64,000 nt of DNA from Marinibacterium sp050389775 (GCF_050389775.1 NZ_CP177144.1:1364001-1428000); one strand, 5' to 3'. Shown: positions 49,525-58,191, counted from the stretch's first letter. A program made the numbers and translations. Notes: generated from the sequence alone by a model not told the origin.

Positions 49525-52479
49525 GTGCTGGTCGTGGTCACCGCCATGCTCTTTCCGCTGCTCTACCTCACGCTGGAGCTGCCCAAGCGCATCATCAACG
49601 ACGCCATCGGCGCGGCGGTCACGCCGATCCCCGTGCTGGACATGGAAATCGAGCAGGTGCCGTTCCTGATGATCCTGTGCGGCGGCTTCCTGCTGTCGGT
49701 GCTGGGCCACGGCCTGCTGAAGATGCGCATCAACACGATGAAGGGCATCCTGTCGGAACGCATGCTGCGCCGGTTCCGCTACCTGCTCATCCACCGCATC
49801 CTGCGCTTTCCCCAGCCCTATTTCGAACGGGTCAGCCAGGGCGAACTGGTGTCGATGATCACCGCCGAAAGCGAACCGATGGGCGGGCTGATGGGCGACA
49901 TGCTGTCCCAGCCGGTGCTGCAGGCCGGGCAGATGGCCACGATCCTGTTCTTCCTCTTCGCCCAGAGCTTCTGGTTCGGCGTGGCCGCCGTGGCCCTGAT
50001 CCCCCTGCAGGCCTGGCTGATCCCCAAGCTGCAGCGCCAGATCAACCGGCTGAACAAGAAGCGCATCGTCCAGGTCCGGGCCCTGGCCGGCGAGATCGGC
50101 GAAAGCGCCTCGGGTGCCTCGGCGATCCGCACCCACGGCGGCTGGCGTCACCGCATGGCCATGATCACCGACCGGCTGGGCCGGCTCTACGAGATCCGCT
50201 TCGAGATCTACCAGAAGAAATTCTTCATGAAGTTCCTCAACAACTTCATCGGCCAGCTCACGCCGTTCTTCTTCTTCTCGATCGGCGGTTACCTGGTCAT
50301 CCAGGGCAGCGTGACCATCGGCGCCCTGGTCGCCGCCCTGGCAGCCTACAAGGACCTCAGCTCGCCCTGGAAGGAGCTGCTGGCCTATTACAACCAGACC
50401 CAGGACATGGCCGTGCGCTGGGAAATCCTGATCGAGCGGTTCGACCCGCCGGGCATGATCGACGAGGCGCTGTTCGAAGGCGAGCCCGAGACGCTGCCCC
50501 GGCTGAACGGCGACATCACCCTGGATCACGTGACTATCCGCGATGCCGATGGCAATGCCGTGCTGGACGACATCGACGTCACCATGCCCGGCGGGGCGGT
50601 CATCGCCATTGCCGCGCCGTCGGCCGAGGACCGCCGGGCGCTGTCGGAGCTGCTGGTGCGCGAGGTCACGCCCTCGGCCGGGGCCGTGGCCATCGGGGGC
50701 ACCGCCCTGCAGGCCCTGCATCAATCGGTCATCGCCGGGCGCGTCGGCCGGGTGTCGTCGCGGCCGGTGCTGTTCCAGGGCACCTTCGGCGACAATGTCA
50801 TGATGCCCCTGCGGCCCTTCCCGCGCGAGGGCAGCTTTGACGAGGCCTTCGCCGCCGAGTCGCTCAAGGCCGGCAATTCGCCCGATCCCTTTGCCGCCGA
50901 CTGGCTGCTGCCCGCCCGGGCCGGGGTCGAGGACGAGGCCGCCCTGCGGGCCTGGTGGGGCCAGCTGATCGAGGGCATGGGCTCGGGCACGGCGCTGTTC
51001 CGGCGCGGGCTGGAACAGCGGTTCGACGAGGCCGCCCATCCCGACCTGGCGCGCAAGCTGGTCGAGATCCGCCCGGCGATCCAGGAGGCCGTGCGCGCGG
51101 CCGGCCTGCGCCGGCATGCCTATTTCTTCCTGCCCGAGCTCTACAACCAGGCCTTGCCCGTGGCCGAAAACCTGCTCTTTGCCACCCCGCGCCGGCCGGT
51201 CACCCGCGAGGCGCTGGCCGAACAGGGTGAGTTCCTGGCCCAGCTGCGGGCTCTGGGGCTCGACAAGCCGCTGGTCGCGCTGACCTGCGACGTGCTGGAA
51301 ATGCTGCGCCAGATCTTCGGGCTCGACGGCACCGACCATCCGCTGTTCCGCCGGCTGGGGCTGGACCCGGCGACCTACGAGGCCACGCTGGAACTGGTCG
51401 ACCGCGAAGGCCATGGCCGGGCCGAGGACCTGTCACCCGACGACCTGGCGCTGTTGCTGACCGTGCCCTTCGGCATTCCGGCCGAACAGATCGGCCCGGC
51501 CTTCCCCGAGGCGGTCAAGGAACGCATCCTGGAAATCCGCAACACCCATGCCGCGACGCTGCAGCAATCGCTGTCGGGCCTCTTTGCCCCGCTGGATCCC
51601 GACCGGTTCGCGCCGGGGGTGACCGTCCTGGAAAACGCGCTGTTCGGCAAGATCTCCGAGGCGTCGGGGGCCAAGGCCGACGAGCTGCGCAAGGTGGTGA
51701 CCGACACGCTGATCGAGCTGGGCCTGAAGGGCGACATCATGCAGCTGATCCTGGACGTGCCGGTGGCGCTGGCCGGGCAGGGGCTGCCGGCCTATTTCGC
51801 CGAGCCGCTGTCGTTCAGCCGGGCCACGATCAAGCGGCCCGACCTGTTGATCCTGGAACAGGCCTTTGCCAGCTTCGACGCCGAGACCCAGCAGGCGATC
51901 TTTCGCAACCTGCGGGTGCTGCTGCCCGACAGCACGCTGGTCTATGTCAACGACAAGTTCGACGATCCCGAGGCCTTTGACGTGTTCTACGAGATCCGCC
52001 AGGGCCGGCTGATCTCGGACGCGGCCCGCGACGAGACCGAGACCGACAGCGCGGCCAGCGCCGACCTGTCGCGCAAGCTGCGGGCGCTGGAACAGACCGC
52101 GTTGTTCTCGGGGCTGAACCGCAAGCAGCTGCGCCTGCTGGCCTTCGGTGCGCGCTGGTTCGAGGCCGAGGCCGGCGAGGTGATCTTCCGCAAGGGCGAC
52201 GAGCCGACCGACGGGGCCTACATGGTGATCGAGGGCGAGGCCGGCCTGTACCTGCCCCAGGACGACGGCGCCGACCGGCTGATCACCCAGGTCGGGCCGG
52301 GCACGCTGGTCGGCGAGCTGGGCCTGATCCGCAAGGTCCCCCGGGCGCTGTCGATGCAGGCCGAGACCGGGCTGGTCTGCCTGCGGATCGGCGAAGAGGA
52401 ATTCCTGGCCGTGGTCGAGAACGACGCCGCCACGGCCTTCAAGCTGTTGCAGGTGGTCGCGGGCTACGTCTCCAGCTGA
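49525..52479 (+). CDS. ABC transporter-like protein with cNMP-binding domain (5' end disrupted)
   Basis: This protein of at least 984 residues has an ABC exporter membrane domain (about 1-290), a divergent nucleotide-binding domain, and a C-terminal cyclic-nucleotide-binding (CRP-like) domain (about 855-984: ALFSGLNRKQLRLLAFGARW). The Walker A position reads AAPSAEDRRAL, with no P-loop lysine, and the Walker B position reads LLILEQAFASFD, lacking the catalytic Asp/Glu pair. A large insertion of about 280 residues interrupts the domain. The listed start is a GTG inside a conserved helix; coding character continues upstream to about 49445, where the frame is broken by one base. It is probably non-hydrolytic. 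Confidence 0.7.
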   Translation: MLVVVTAMLFPLLYLTLELPKRIINDAIGAAVTPIPVLDMEIEQVPFLMILCGGFLLSVLGHGLLKMRINTMKGILSERMLRRFRYLLIHRILRFPQPYFERVSQGELVSMITAESEPMGGLMGDMLSQPVLQAGQMATILFFLFAQSFWFGVAAVALIPLQAWLIPKLQRQINRLNKKRIVQVRALAGEIGESASGASAIRTHGGWRHRMAMITDRLGRLYEIRFEIYQKKFFMKFLNNFIGQLTPFFFFSIGGYLVIQGSVTIGALVAALAAYKDLSSPWKELLAYYNQTQDMAVRWEILIERFDPPGMIDEALFEGEPETLPRLNGDITLDHVTIRDADGNAVLDDIDVTMPGGAVIAIAAPSAEDRRALSELLVREVTPSAGAVAIGGTALQALHQSVIAGRVGRVSSRPVLFQGTFGDNVMMPLRPFPREGSFDEAFAAESLKAGNSPDPFAADWLLPARAGVEDEAALRAWWGQLIEGMGSGTALFRRGLEQRFDEAAHPDLARKLVEIRPAIQEAVRAAGLRRHAYFFLPELYNQALPVAENLLFATPRRPVTREALAEQGEFLAQLRALGLDKPLVALTCDVLEMLRQIFGLDGTDHPLFRRLGLDPATYEATLELVDREGHGRAEDLSPDDLALLLTVPFGIPAEQIGPAFPEAVKERILEIRNTHAATLQQSLSGLFAPLDPDRFAPGVTVLENALFGKISEASGAKADELRKVVTDTLIELGLKGDIMQLILDVPVALAGQGLPAYFAEPLSFSRATIKRPDLLILEQAFASFDAETQQAIFRNLRVLLPDSTLVYVNDKFDDPEAFDVFYEIRQGRLISDAARDETETDSAASADLSRKLRALEQTALFSGLNRKQLRLLAFGARWFEAEAGEVIFRKGDEPTDGAYMVIEGEAGLYLPQDDGADRLITQVGPGTLVGELGLIRKVPRALSMQAETGLVCLRIGEEEFLAVVENDAATAFKLLQVVAGYVSS

Positions 52480-52692
52480 CGCCCGGCCCCGCGATGACCG
52501 CCGGGGCCGGTCCGGCGCGAACGATGTGGTCGGTTAAGGCGGGCATACGGCAGGCTGAGGCGGGCATGCCGACGACGTGGAGGGGCCATGAGGTCGACGG
52601 GGGCGAGCTGCGGTCGACGGCGAGACCATGCGGAGATCGGGCCATTGAGTGCTTGAAATATGGTGACAGCTGCTGCACATCGCAGGGGCAGC

Positions 52693-52769
52693 GGTCCCTT
52701 AGCTCAACTGGATAGAGCAGCTGACTTCTAATCAGCAGGTTTGGGGTTCGAGTCCTCAAGGGATCGCCA
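52693..52769 (+). tRNA. tRNA-Arg (anticodon TCT)
   Basis: Acceptor GGTCCCT/AGGGATC, anticodon stem GCTGA/TCAGC with loop CTTCTAA (anticodon TCT), T arm around GGGGTTCGAGTCCTC, and encoded CCA. Its last 17 bases are repeated at the far end of the integrated element, so it is the integration target and remains intact. Confidence 0.97.
52753..52769 (+). repeat. attL of the integrated element
   Basis: TCCTCAAGGGATCGCCA, the 3' end of tRNA-Arg including its CCA, is repeated exactly at 63587-63603. Base 52752 (G) differs from 63586 (T) and 52770 (A) differs from 63604 (G), so the repeat is exactly 17 bp. The adjacent integrase gene confirms the site. Confidence 0.9.
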
Positions 52770-52788
52770 AACACCTTATTTTTTCTCC

Positions 52789-53913
52789 TTACTTCAAGGT
52801 CTTACTTGATTTTTTGGCTAACATTTGCGGTAGGTTAGCCACCTTTTGTTCGCCGTTCGGTCTCGACAAAAGCAACTCCATGCCATCTGTGGCCATTGCT
52901 TCGCGGTTCGCTTCGTCGATGTATCGCTGAACTTCGGCGAGCGTCTTGTGCCCTGTGACAGCGCCAATCTGTGACGCTGATGCACCAGATTCGGCCAGTC
53001 GACGGGCGATAGCCTTCCGCAACCCGTGGGGGGTGCAGTCCGGCAGGCCAGCGGCATCGCACCACTTGCGCATGTCTCCGGTCAAACTCTTTGCCGATCT
53101 CTGCTTACCGAACTTGGTTTGCAAGAAGGTGCCGTCTTTCGGCAGATCAGCAATCAGATCGGCCAAGTCCGGCGCGATTGGAATGCTTACGAGGGGCGGG
53201 GCCTTCTTCTGTCGTCTGGTCTTTTGGCGGCGGTATTGCAGCCTCGGGCCGTCCGGGGTGTCCTTGATGGAGAACCAACCGAGATACACGGCATCCACAC
53301 GCGCCGCTCCGGTCCAGAGCATCAAGGTCATGGCTCTATGGGCGATGCCGCCGGGCGCGTGATGATCGTAGAATGCGGCGATATCGGATTCGGTCCAAGT
53401 GTGATGGCCCTTGACCTCGTAGACTAGGGCCTTGGCCTGCCGGGCCGGGTTTGACGCCAGCCACTCCATCTTCACGGCCAGATCCAGAACTTGAGCGAGG
53501 CGCTTGCGAAAGTTGTTCGCCGCTGCCGGTGTGTCCGCCATCTCGGCCAGGAAGGCTTCGACGTGATGGACCTTCATGCCCTTTACGCGCTTTTCGCCGT
53601 GCTTTTCGCGAAACCGCTCGATGATCGCGCGGTAGGTCCGCTTGGTGCTGTCGCTGAGATTTTCACCAGCAAAGGCGACCTTGTACCAGCGCGCCACCAG
53701 GTCGTTGACGGTCCCGTCCACAACACGATCCTGACCGATGAGCCCTTGCGGTTTCGTGCCCTTGACGGCCTCTTCGTAGCGTCGTTTGAATTCCTCGGAG
53801 CCATAGTCGGTGCCGAGCTGGAAGGTCTTGCCGTTCTTCCTATAGCGCCAGCGTCGCTTCCCGCGTGCGTCATTGTAAGGCGAAGCGCCAGGATACTTCA
53901 TCTTGTGCTTCAT
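52789..53913 (-). CDS. int: Tyrosine-type site-specific integrase
   Basis: This 374-residue phage-type tyrosine recombinase catalyses integration and excision at tRNA-Arg. N-terminal residues form an arm-binding/SAM-like core-binding region (about 65-160). The catalytic residues are Arg205 (TGAARVDAV), His296 and Arg299 (HGLRKA), His322 (TGHKT) and Tyr331 (VQRYID). The chosen start shares one base with the stop of the upstream small gene (TGATG). Its stop lies 20 bases from attL, the usual position for such enzymes. Confidence 0.95.
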   Translation of the reverse strand: MKHKMKYPGASPYNDARGKRRWRYRKNGKTFQLGTDYGSEEFKRRYEEAVKGTKPQGLIGQDRVVDGTVNDLVARWYKVAFAGENLSDSTKRTYRAIIERFREKHGEKRVKGMKVHHVEAFLAEMADTPAAANNFRKRLAQVLDLAVKMEWLASNPARQAKALVYEVKGHHTWTESDIAAFYDHHAPGGIAHRAMTLMLWTGAARVDAVYLGWFSIKDTPDGPRLQYRRQKTRRQKKAPPLVSIPIAPDLADLIADLPKDGTFLQTKFGKQRSAKSLTGDMRKWCDAAGLPDCTPHGLRKAIARRLAESGASASQIGAVTGHKTLAEVQRYIDEANREAMATDGMELLLSRPNGEQKVANLPQMLAKKSSKTLK

Positions 53914-54080
53914 CAATCCCAATCGCTCTTTTCGCAAATGTCGTCGTTCTTGCTGACGATGATTTCGTGTGTCCCGTCCGGCCGAACAACAATCCGGTAT
54001 TCCCGCACACGCGCAGCCTCCAAGGCCTTCGCGTAGCGCGTCAAATCGGATTGCTTGAGAGGGGCGGGGCGGGGAGCCAT
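53913..54080 (-). CDS. Small protein coupled to the integrase (possible excisionase)
   Basis: This 55-residue protein was read directly from the sequence because it is short. It begins MAPRPAPLKQSDLTRYAKAL and continues AARVREYRIVVRPDGTHEIIVSKND. The form is a helix followed by a two-strand hairpin, common in small proteins next to alphaproteobacterial integrases. It overlaps the upstream gene stop and the integrase start by one base each (TGATG both times). A role in excision or integrase control is an inference. Confidence 0.75.
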   Translation of the reverse strand: MAPRPAPLKQSDLTRYAKALEAARVREYRIVVRPDGTHEIIVSKNDDICEKSDWD

Positions 54081-54649
54081 CAGTCGGCAACCTCGTTGAT
54101 GTAGTCGCGGCCGTTACCAACTCCGAGCATGCCAAAAGCCCGGCCGCTGATGGTCACAGTCCGCTTGATGTATCCATCCCAAGTGTGAGGACTGCCGCCT
54201 TCCTTGAAACGAATAATGCCGTTTCGGATGTGAATTTCGATCTCCGGCCAGTTCAGCGTGATCGTGATCGTGGCATCCAGGCACTGGTGGCGGAAGTCCT
54301 TCTCATCCTCGCTGGCGTCTTCGTCGTATGAGAGAATTGTCCTAACAAGATCGCACAGCTCATCACCGGCTCGTCCCTGCAATTTCTCGGGAAAGCTGGG
54401 CGTGACGCCGGGACGGCGCATGTCGAAGTATTTCCGAACTTCCGACGACGCGTCCTTGATCCGAGGGGTCATCGCCACCGCGAGAACGAGTTTGACGATG
54501 TGTTCGATTTCTACATGCGCAATGGCGCGGCCCCGGCTCTTCGGCAGGTCGCCGGCGTCGATGAGCGCCCGAGCATAGGCATTAACCGTCTCGGGGCGCT
54601 CTTTCATGATTTCGGCCACATCTGCGACCAATTCAGCAACGGTTGTCAT
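54080..54649 (-). CDS. Island protein with winged-helix-like N-terminus
   Basis: This 189-residue protein has an N-terminal segment (VAELVADVAEIMKERPETVNAYARALIDAGDLPKSRGRA) resembling a small helix-turn-helix domain found in phage regulators and packaging proteins. The C-terminal half contains a beta-rich region (ATITITLNWPEIEIHIRNGIIRFKE). AGAGG precedes the ATG. It is in the integrase operon, upstream of the 55-residue gene. The function is unknown; a DNA-binding regulator is plausible. Confidence 0.65.
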   Translation of the reverse strand: MTTVAELVADVAEIMKERPETVNAYARALIDAGDLPKSRGRAIAHVEIEHIVKLVLAVAMTPRIKDASSEVRKYFDMRRPGVTPSFPEKLQGRAGDELCDLVRTILSYDEDASEDEKDFRHQCLDATITITLNWPEIEIHIRNGIIRFKEGGSPHTWDGYIKRTVTISGRAFGMLGVGNGRDYINEVAD

Positions 54650-54746
54650 GTCTTACCTCTATATTGGTTTTGAATTTACTTCATCCAAAACTACGTGGCA
54701 AGCACCATCACACTCACGCCTTCCGGAACCTCAGGCGACCCGAGCC

Positions 54747-55148
54747 TCAGCCGGCAGCGCGCCAGTCCCTCACGACCTTATCGAAGGTCTGCAAAGGCTC
54801 TTCCATCGGCAGGTTGTGTACGACCACGGCTTTGAGCAGGGCCAGCAAGCCCTTCTGTACTTCGGGTTCAAGCTGTTGGTTGATCTCGATCATACTGCGG
54901 TCTTCGTCGCGCCTCTTGCACCATTCGCGCAGCATGGCATCCGGGATCCCAGCAAAGAGCCAATCCATGTTGGCGTTGGTCTCTTTGATCCAATCCACAA
55001 GAGGATCGGTAAGCGTGGGCTCGCCGTTAACGTAGATGATCTCCGGCGGTTCGATCTCGAACAGCGCACAGAAATGATTCAGGCGTTCAGAGAAGGATCC
55101 AAACTCGTAGTCACGATGTGATTGGGGCAAAGTCGATTGCTCAGTCAT
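54747..55148 (-). CDS. Island protein of unknown function
   Basis: This 133-residue acidic protein has a segment (FCALFEIEPPEIIYVNGEPTLTDPLVDWIKETNANMDWLFAG) whose ending resembles the 'D-W-L-x-x-G' end of phage Cro/CI-type helix-turn-helix domains. GGAGG lies just upstream, inside the end of the preceding gene. It is in the leftward integrase operon. No reliable domain assignment is possible. Confidence 0.6.
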   Translation of the reverse strand: MTEQSTLPQSHRDYEFGSFSERLNHFCALFEIEPPEIIYVNGEPTLTDPLVDWIKETNANMDWLFAGIPDAMLREWCKRRDEDRSMIEINQQLEPEVQKGLLALLKAVVVHNLPMEEPLQTFDKVVRDWRAAG

Positions 55149-55150
55149 TG

Positions 55151-55345
55151 TCAGGACCTCCCTTCCACGGCGGCAAACTGACCGCGATACAGTGCCAGAG
55201 TCTTTTTGGCGGCTTCTTCTGCGTGTGTCAGTGGATAGTCGAAGCCGTCCGTTTTACTCTTGGTCTTCCTGGCGCACCAAAGCTCGCGGCGGCATTCCAC
55301 CAGCGCGTTCAGCACTTTTGCGAATTCACGGTCACTGTCTGTCAT
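55151..55345 (-). CDS. Small island protein of unknown function
   Basis: This 64-residue, mostly helical and charged protein starts MTDSDREFAKVLNALVE. GGAG lies in the gap after the upstream Arc-like gene, and the next gene begins two bases after its stop, so it is within one operon. No family is recognised. Confidence 0.6.
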   Translation of the reverse strand: MTDSDREFAKVLNALVECRRELWCARKTKSKTDGFDYPLTHAEEAAKKTLALYRGQFAAVEGRS

Positions 55346-55357
55346 CGCCTATTCTCC

Positions 55358-55516
55358 TTACTCGGGTTGACGTTGTTCGAGCCGGTCCATGCGGTCGCGC
55401 ACGGCCCGGATGATTTCGCTGTTCTGCGAGCATCCATTCTTTTCGGCCTGCGCCGCGATCCAGTCCTTCAGATCTGGCGGTAGGCGAAGTTGGAGTTGCT
55501 TGTGTGGACTACGCAT
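55358..55516 (-). CDS. Arc-type ribbon-helix-helix protein (short)
   Basis: This 52-residue gene was read directly from the sequence. The opening HKQLQLRLPPDLKDWIAAQAEK and following NGCSQNSEIIRAVRDRMDRLE form a complete ribbon-helix-helix DNA-binding unit like P22 Arc. It is the first gene of the leftward operon and is transcribed away from a second Arc-type gene across an operator-rich gap. It probably represses one or both divergent promoters. Confidence 0.8.
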   Translation of the reverse strand: MRSPHKQLQLRLPPDLKDWIAAQAEKNGCSQNSEIIRAVRDRMDRLEQRQPE

Positions 55517-55529
55517 GTCTCTCTCGATG

Positions 55530-55597
55530 ATAGCCTATGGATAGTAGTATCCAAAGGATACGATTGCGTCAACGGAGAATACATAGCCTATGGCTAT
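55530..55597. promoter_or_regulatory. Operator array between divergent Arc-type genes
   Basis: Three related inverted repeats: ATAGCC-TAT-GGATAG (55530-55544), GTATCC-AAA-GGATAC (55547-55561) and ATAGCC-TAT-GGCTAT (55583-55597). Each has 6-bp arms around three bases and a TATCC or ATAGCC half-site. The third overlaps the first ATG of the plus-strand gene. This layout matches a lysogeny-type control region bound by the flanking ribbon-helix-helix proteins. Confidence 0.65.
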
Positions 55598-56087
55598 CAT
55601 GGCAGAACAGCAGAACCGCGCACTCAAAGATCAATTCATGCTCCGCCTCCCTGACGGGATGCGGGATCGAATCAGAACGGCCGCCGAAACGAACAACAGA
55701 TCCATGAACGCCGAGATAGTTGCGACCTTGGAAGAGCAGTATCCCGATCAGTCCGAAGACCTGAAGCTGCTGGTGCTACTCATTGCAAAGTTCCTAGCTG
55801 GAATGAGTAAAAGCGCTCTCACGAAGGTCCAACACCAAGCCCAAAAGGTCGAAACAGATAGTAGCTCTCCGGAAAACCAAAGGCTTGTGAATAACCTAAT
55901 CTATCGTGTTGCCGAACTGGTTGAGCGTGACCCAGACTTCGCGGAAGGTGCAGTCTCGCAGAACGTGCTCCAAGATATCTTCAATGAAAGTAAAGGCAAC
56001 AAGAATAGAGTGTCCCGAGACTTCACGGCCATCATACCTAAATACCTAGGCCATTTGGTTTCGCTGGCCGCAGACGAAGACGAATAG
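55590..56087 (+). CDS. Arc-type ribbon-helix-helix regulator (long)
   Basis: This 165-residue protein begins with an Arc-type DNA-binding domain: LKDQFMLRLPDGMRDRIRTAAE, then TNNRSMNAEIVATLEEQYP. The remaining 110 residues are helical and without a known domain. It is divergent from the short Arc-like gene and reads rightwards. The first ATG lies inside an operator repeat and has no good ribosome site; ATG 55599 is an alternative start. It likely controls the head or integration genes. Confidence 0.8.
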   Translation: MAIMAEQQNRALKDQFMLRLPDGMRDRIRTAAETNNRSMNAEIVATLEEQYPDQSEDLKLLVLLIAKFLAGMSKSALTKVQHQAQKVETDSSSPENQRLVNNLIYRVAELVERDPDFAEGAVSQNVLQDIFNESKGNKNRVSRDFTAIIPKYLGHLVSLAADEDE

Positions 56088-56146
56088 GCCAGAAGCACCC
56101 TCCCTAAGATCGCCTAGCTTGTGGATTGACCGAGAAAGGAAATCTG

Positions 56147-56350
56147 ATGAAGTACCAGTCATGGCTACACTCTGTGACGGTCGGAGAGAAGACAGTTCAA
56201 ATCTGGGTGACCCAAAAAGCCAAAACGGTTTGGGAGGCCACAGGCTCGTTCCAAGGTGAAAGTCACAGCGCAAAAGCTGGCAGCGCAAAAGCCGCTGCAA
56301 AACGATGGAAAGATTGGGCCGAAAGATGGCCCTACGATCTTTGGCGATGA
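56147..56350 (+). CDS. Small island protein of unknown function
   Basis: This 67-residue protein starts MKYQSWLHSVTVGEKTVQIW and ends in a basic, tryptophan-rich helix (AAKRWKDWAERWPYDLWR). AAAGGAAA lies before the ATG, which I prefer over a start seven codons upstream. It is 59 bases after the long Arc-type gene, on the same strand. The composition suggests nucleic-acid binding, but no family is recognised. Confidence 0.6.
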   Translation: MKYQSWLHSVTVGEKTVQIWVTQKAKTVWEATGSFQGESHSAKAGSAKAAAKRWKDWAERWPYDLWR

Positions 56351-56383
56351 ACGGACAGTTAACCGGATGTGTCGCCAGTGACG

Positions 56384-56433
56384 CCATCTGCGTTTCAAAC
56401 GCAGATGGGCCGGAGGCATGATGCCCCCGGCCC
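56384..56433. terminator. Two hairpins between convergent island arms
   Basis: CCATCTGCGTTT and AAACGCAGATGG form an almost continuous stem (56384-56408), followed by GGGCCGGAGGC/GCCCCCGGCCC (56407-56433). They lie between the rightward small gene and the leftward portal gene, so they probably terminate transcription from both sides. No long T-tract follows. Confidence 0.55.
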
Positions 56434-56582
56434 TTGCTGATCGGCCCCGGTCCCACCCGTACCGATCCGTGCCGCGTCCCCCGCCATTACAGAAGGGACC
56501 GCACCTTGTCGGGGTTTACCCACTCACCGACTAACGGTGTCTTTCTGCCGGTTCCTCCGCAACCGAACGGGCACGACCTGCC

Positions 56583-57644
56583 TTATTCCCAATCCACCAA
56601 ATGCAAAGCCTCGGATTTATCCACGCCCGCTTCCTTGGCCATCGCTAGAGCTTGCACGAGGGTCGCCGCAGCACGAGCTCGGCCGCCCGCGTCGAAGGCT
56701 TGCAGCGGTCTCATGGTGTCAATGGTGACGGGCGTCCCGAGCTTTTCGGAGGCTTCCTCGGCCATGAGCGCGGCAATCGGCTGAAGCATCCATTGGCTGG
56801 TATGGCGCTGACACTCGCGCACCATGGGGCCGGTCGTGGCTGGCGACATCAGGCCGGGCAGGACGCCGAACACCCCGAGGATACTGTTGCGGGCCGCGTC
56901 TAAGCTTTCCTTGGTCATTGACCTGGACAAGTCCGGAGACAGATCGTGTGGCTTCCAGTCCTGAGCTGGGGCGGGGCCACCTGCAGCCGCCACGTTGACC
57001 GATTCTCGGATCAGCACCTTGCCCCTGTTGCCCCGGAACCCGCGCGCCATCTGTTCCAGGTCGGTTTGCGGTGCCTCGGGGAACGGGACGATCTGACTGG
57101 CCAGCGGCGCCGTCTCGTAGACTTCCGCTAGTGCCGTCTCGACCGCGTTCAGCATACCAGCGGTCAATCGTGCCCGTTTTAGCGGAGCTTGACCGGCCCA
57201 GGGCGTTACCCCGTCAACGCCGATCCGGAAGTGCAACACCTCGTCAGCCAGGGCGGTCTGCGTGGTCCCGCCGCCCGCTTCGGACACACTGACCCGATAA
57301 GCAGTCGGCACGCCGTTCGCGGTTCGCAGATCCCAGTCGGAACAGGGGATCAACCCGCTTTCGCGGATGAGAAACACCGCCTCGCCCCGCAGAGCCAGCG
57401 CCCGCGCGGCGATGACCATGACACGCCGGGTCAACAAGCTGGTCCCCTCGACATCGGCCAGAGCGATCCCGCTTTCCCAAAGTGTCACACAGGTTTGCAC
57501 GGTCCCGGTCAGTTCGGCCAGGCCAGACGCGCCGGAGATATACGCCTCGCGCGCCGCCATGATCGCCGCAGTGTATCCCGATCCGCTGGACCGGGTTTCG
57601 TTTGGGGTGTGGTCGCCCGTACCCCGTTTTTTGAATGGCCACAT
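56583..57644 (-). CDS. HK97-type phage portal protein
   Basis: This 353-residue protein matches the HK97-type portal, the dodecameric ring through which DNA enters the head. Typical elements: an early catch of small residues, VFLIRESG...SDWDLRTANGVPTAYRVSV, LHFRIGVDG, GKVLIRESVNV...DWKPHDLSPDLSRSM, and GVLPGLMSPATTGPMVRECQRH near the C-terminus. ATG 57644 lies two bases after the adaptor stop within a GGAGGGCCTGA context. At 353 residues it is slightly short for the family. It is the last gene of the head operon. Confidence 0.9.
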   Translation of the reverse strand: MWPFKKRGTGDHTPNETRSSGSGYTAAIMAAREAYISGASGLAELTGTVQTCVTLWESGIALADVEGTSLLTRRVMVIAARALALRGEAVFLIRESGLIPCSDWDLRTANGVPTAYRVSVSEAGGGTTQTALADEVLHFRIGVDGVTPWAGQAPLKRARLTAGMLNAVETALAEVYETAPLASQIVPFPEAPQTDLEQMARGFRGNRGKVLIRESVNVAAAGGPAPAQDWKPHDLSPDLSRSMTKESLDAARNSILGVFGVLPGLMSPATTGPMVRECQRHTSQWMLQPIAALMAEEASEKLGTPVTIDTMRPLQAFDAGGRARAAATLVQALAMAKEAGVDKSEALHLVDWE

Positions 57645-57646
57645 GC

Positions 57647-58189
57647 TCAGGCCCTCCGCTTGTAGGGGCGCAGAAGGTCCGCCGCCCCGCTGAGTTCCAG
57701 CGCCCGCGCTGACCACGTCGGGCTGCGCTGATAGCTTTCCTCGATGGCCCCGCCCATGTTCACTGAATAGGACGATACGCCTGCCCGGTCGGGTTCGTCG
57801 GCCAGGTATTCCGCCAGTCGCCGGTACGCCTCGGACACAGCCGCAGGAACGTCACCGCCGCCGACCTCCGCCGTGACCTGATAGGGTCCGCACCCATCAA
57901 AGCAGTATCCGCCCAGAGGTGACGCGCCGGGCGAGGTCGCGACCCATCCATCGTCTGCGTCCCAGACCTCTACGATGCTGACGGTTGCAGGTGACAGGGG
58001 CGGCTGCCAGTCTCCCTGACCTTCCACAACCCAAGTCACCGTCCGCGCCGTCCAGCGCACCCGGCAATAGGACTCAATCCGCTGCCAGATGGCAAAGCTG
58101 TTCACGAACAGAGCTGCATTGCTCAAACCGTCGGGCAGGTCAGGATACGCACTCGGGACAGCCTCGGTTTCCTTGATCGTCGTTGCCAT
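57647..58189 (-). CDS. Head-tail connector/adaptor-like protein
   Basis: This 180-residue protein sits between the protease and portal genes. Its content (a central beta region with WVVEGQGDWQPPLSPATVSIVEVWD, then PAAVSEAYRRLAEYLADEPDRAG, a helical AA-Y-x-x-R-L-x-E motif) resembles gp6-type head-tail connectors, which extend the portal. GGAGG lies in the end of the protease gene, as also before the portal. Function is inferred from position and pattern. Confidence 0.7.
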   Translation of the reverse strand: MATTIKETEAVPSAYPDLPDGLSNAALFVNSFAIWQRIESYCRVRWTARTVTWVVEGQGDWQPPLSPATVSIVEVWDADDGWVATSPGASPLGGYCFDGCGPYQVTAEVGGGDVPAAVSEAYRRLAEYLADEPDRAGVSSYSVNMGGAIEESYQRSPTWSARALELSGAADLLRPYKRRA

Positions 58190-58191
58190 GG

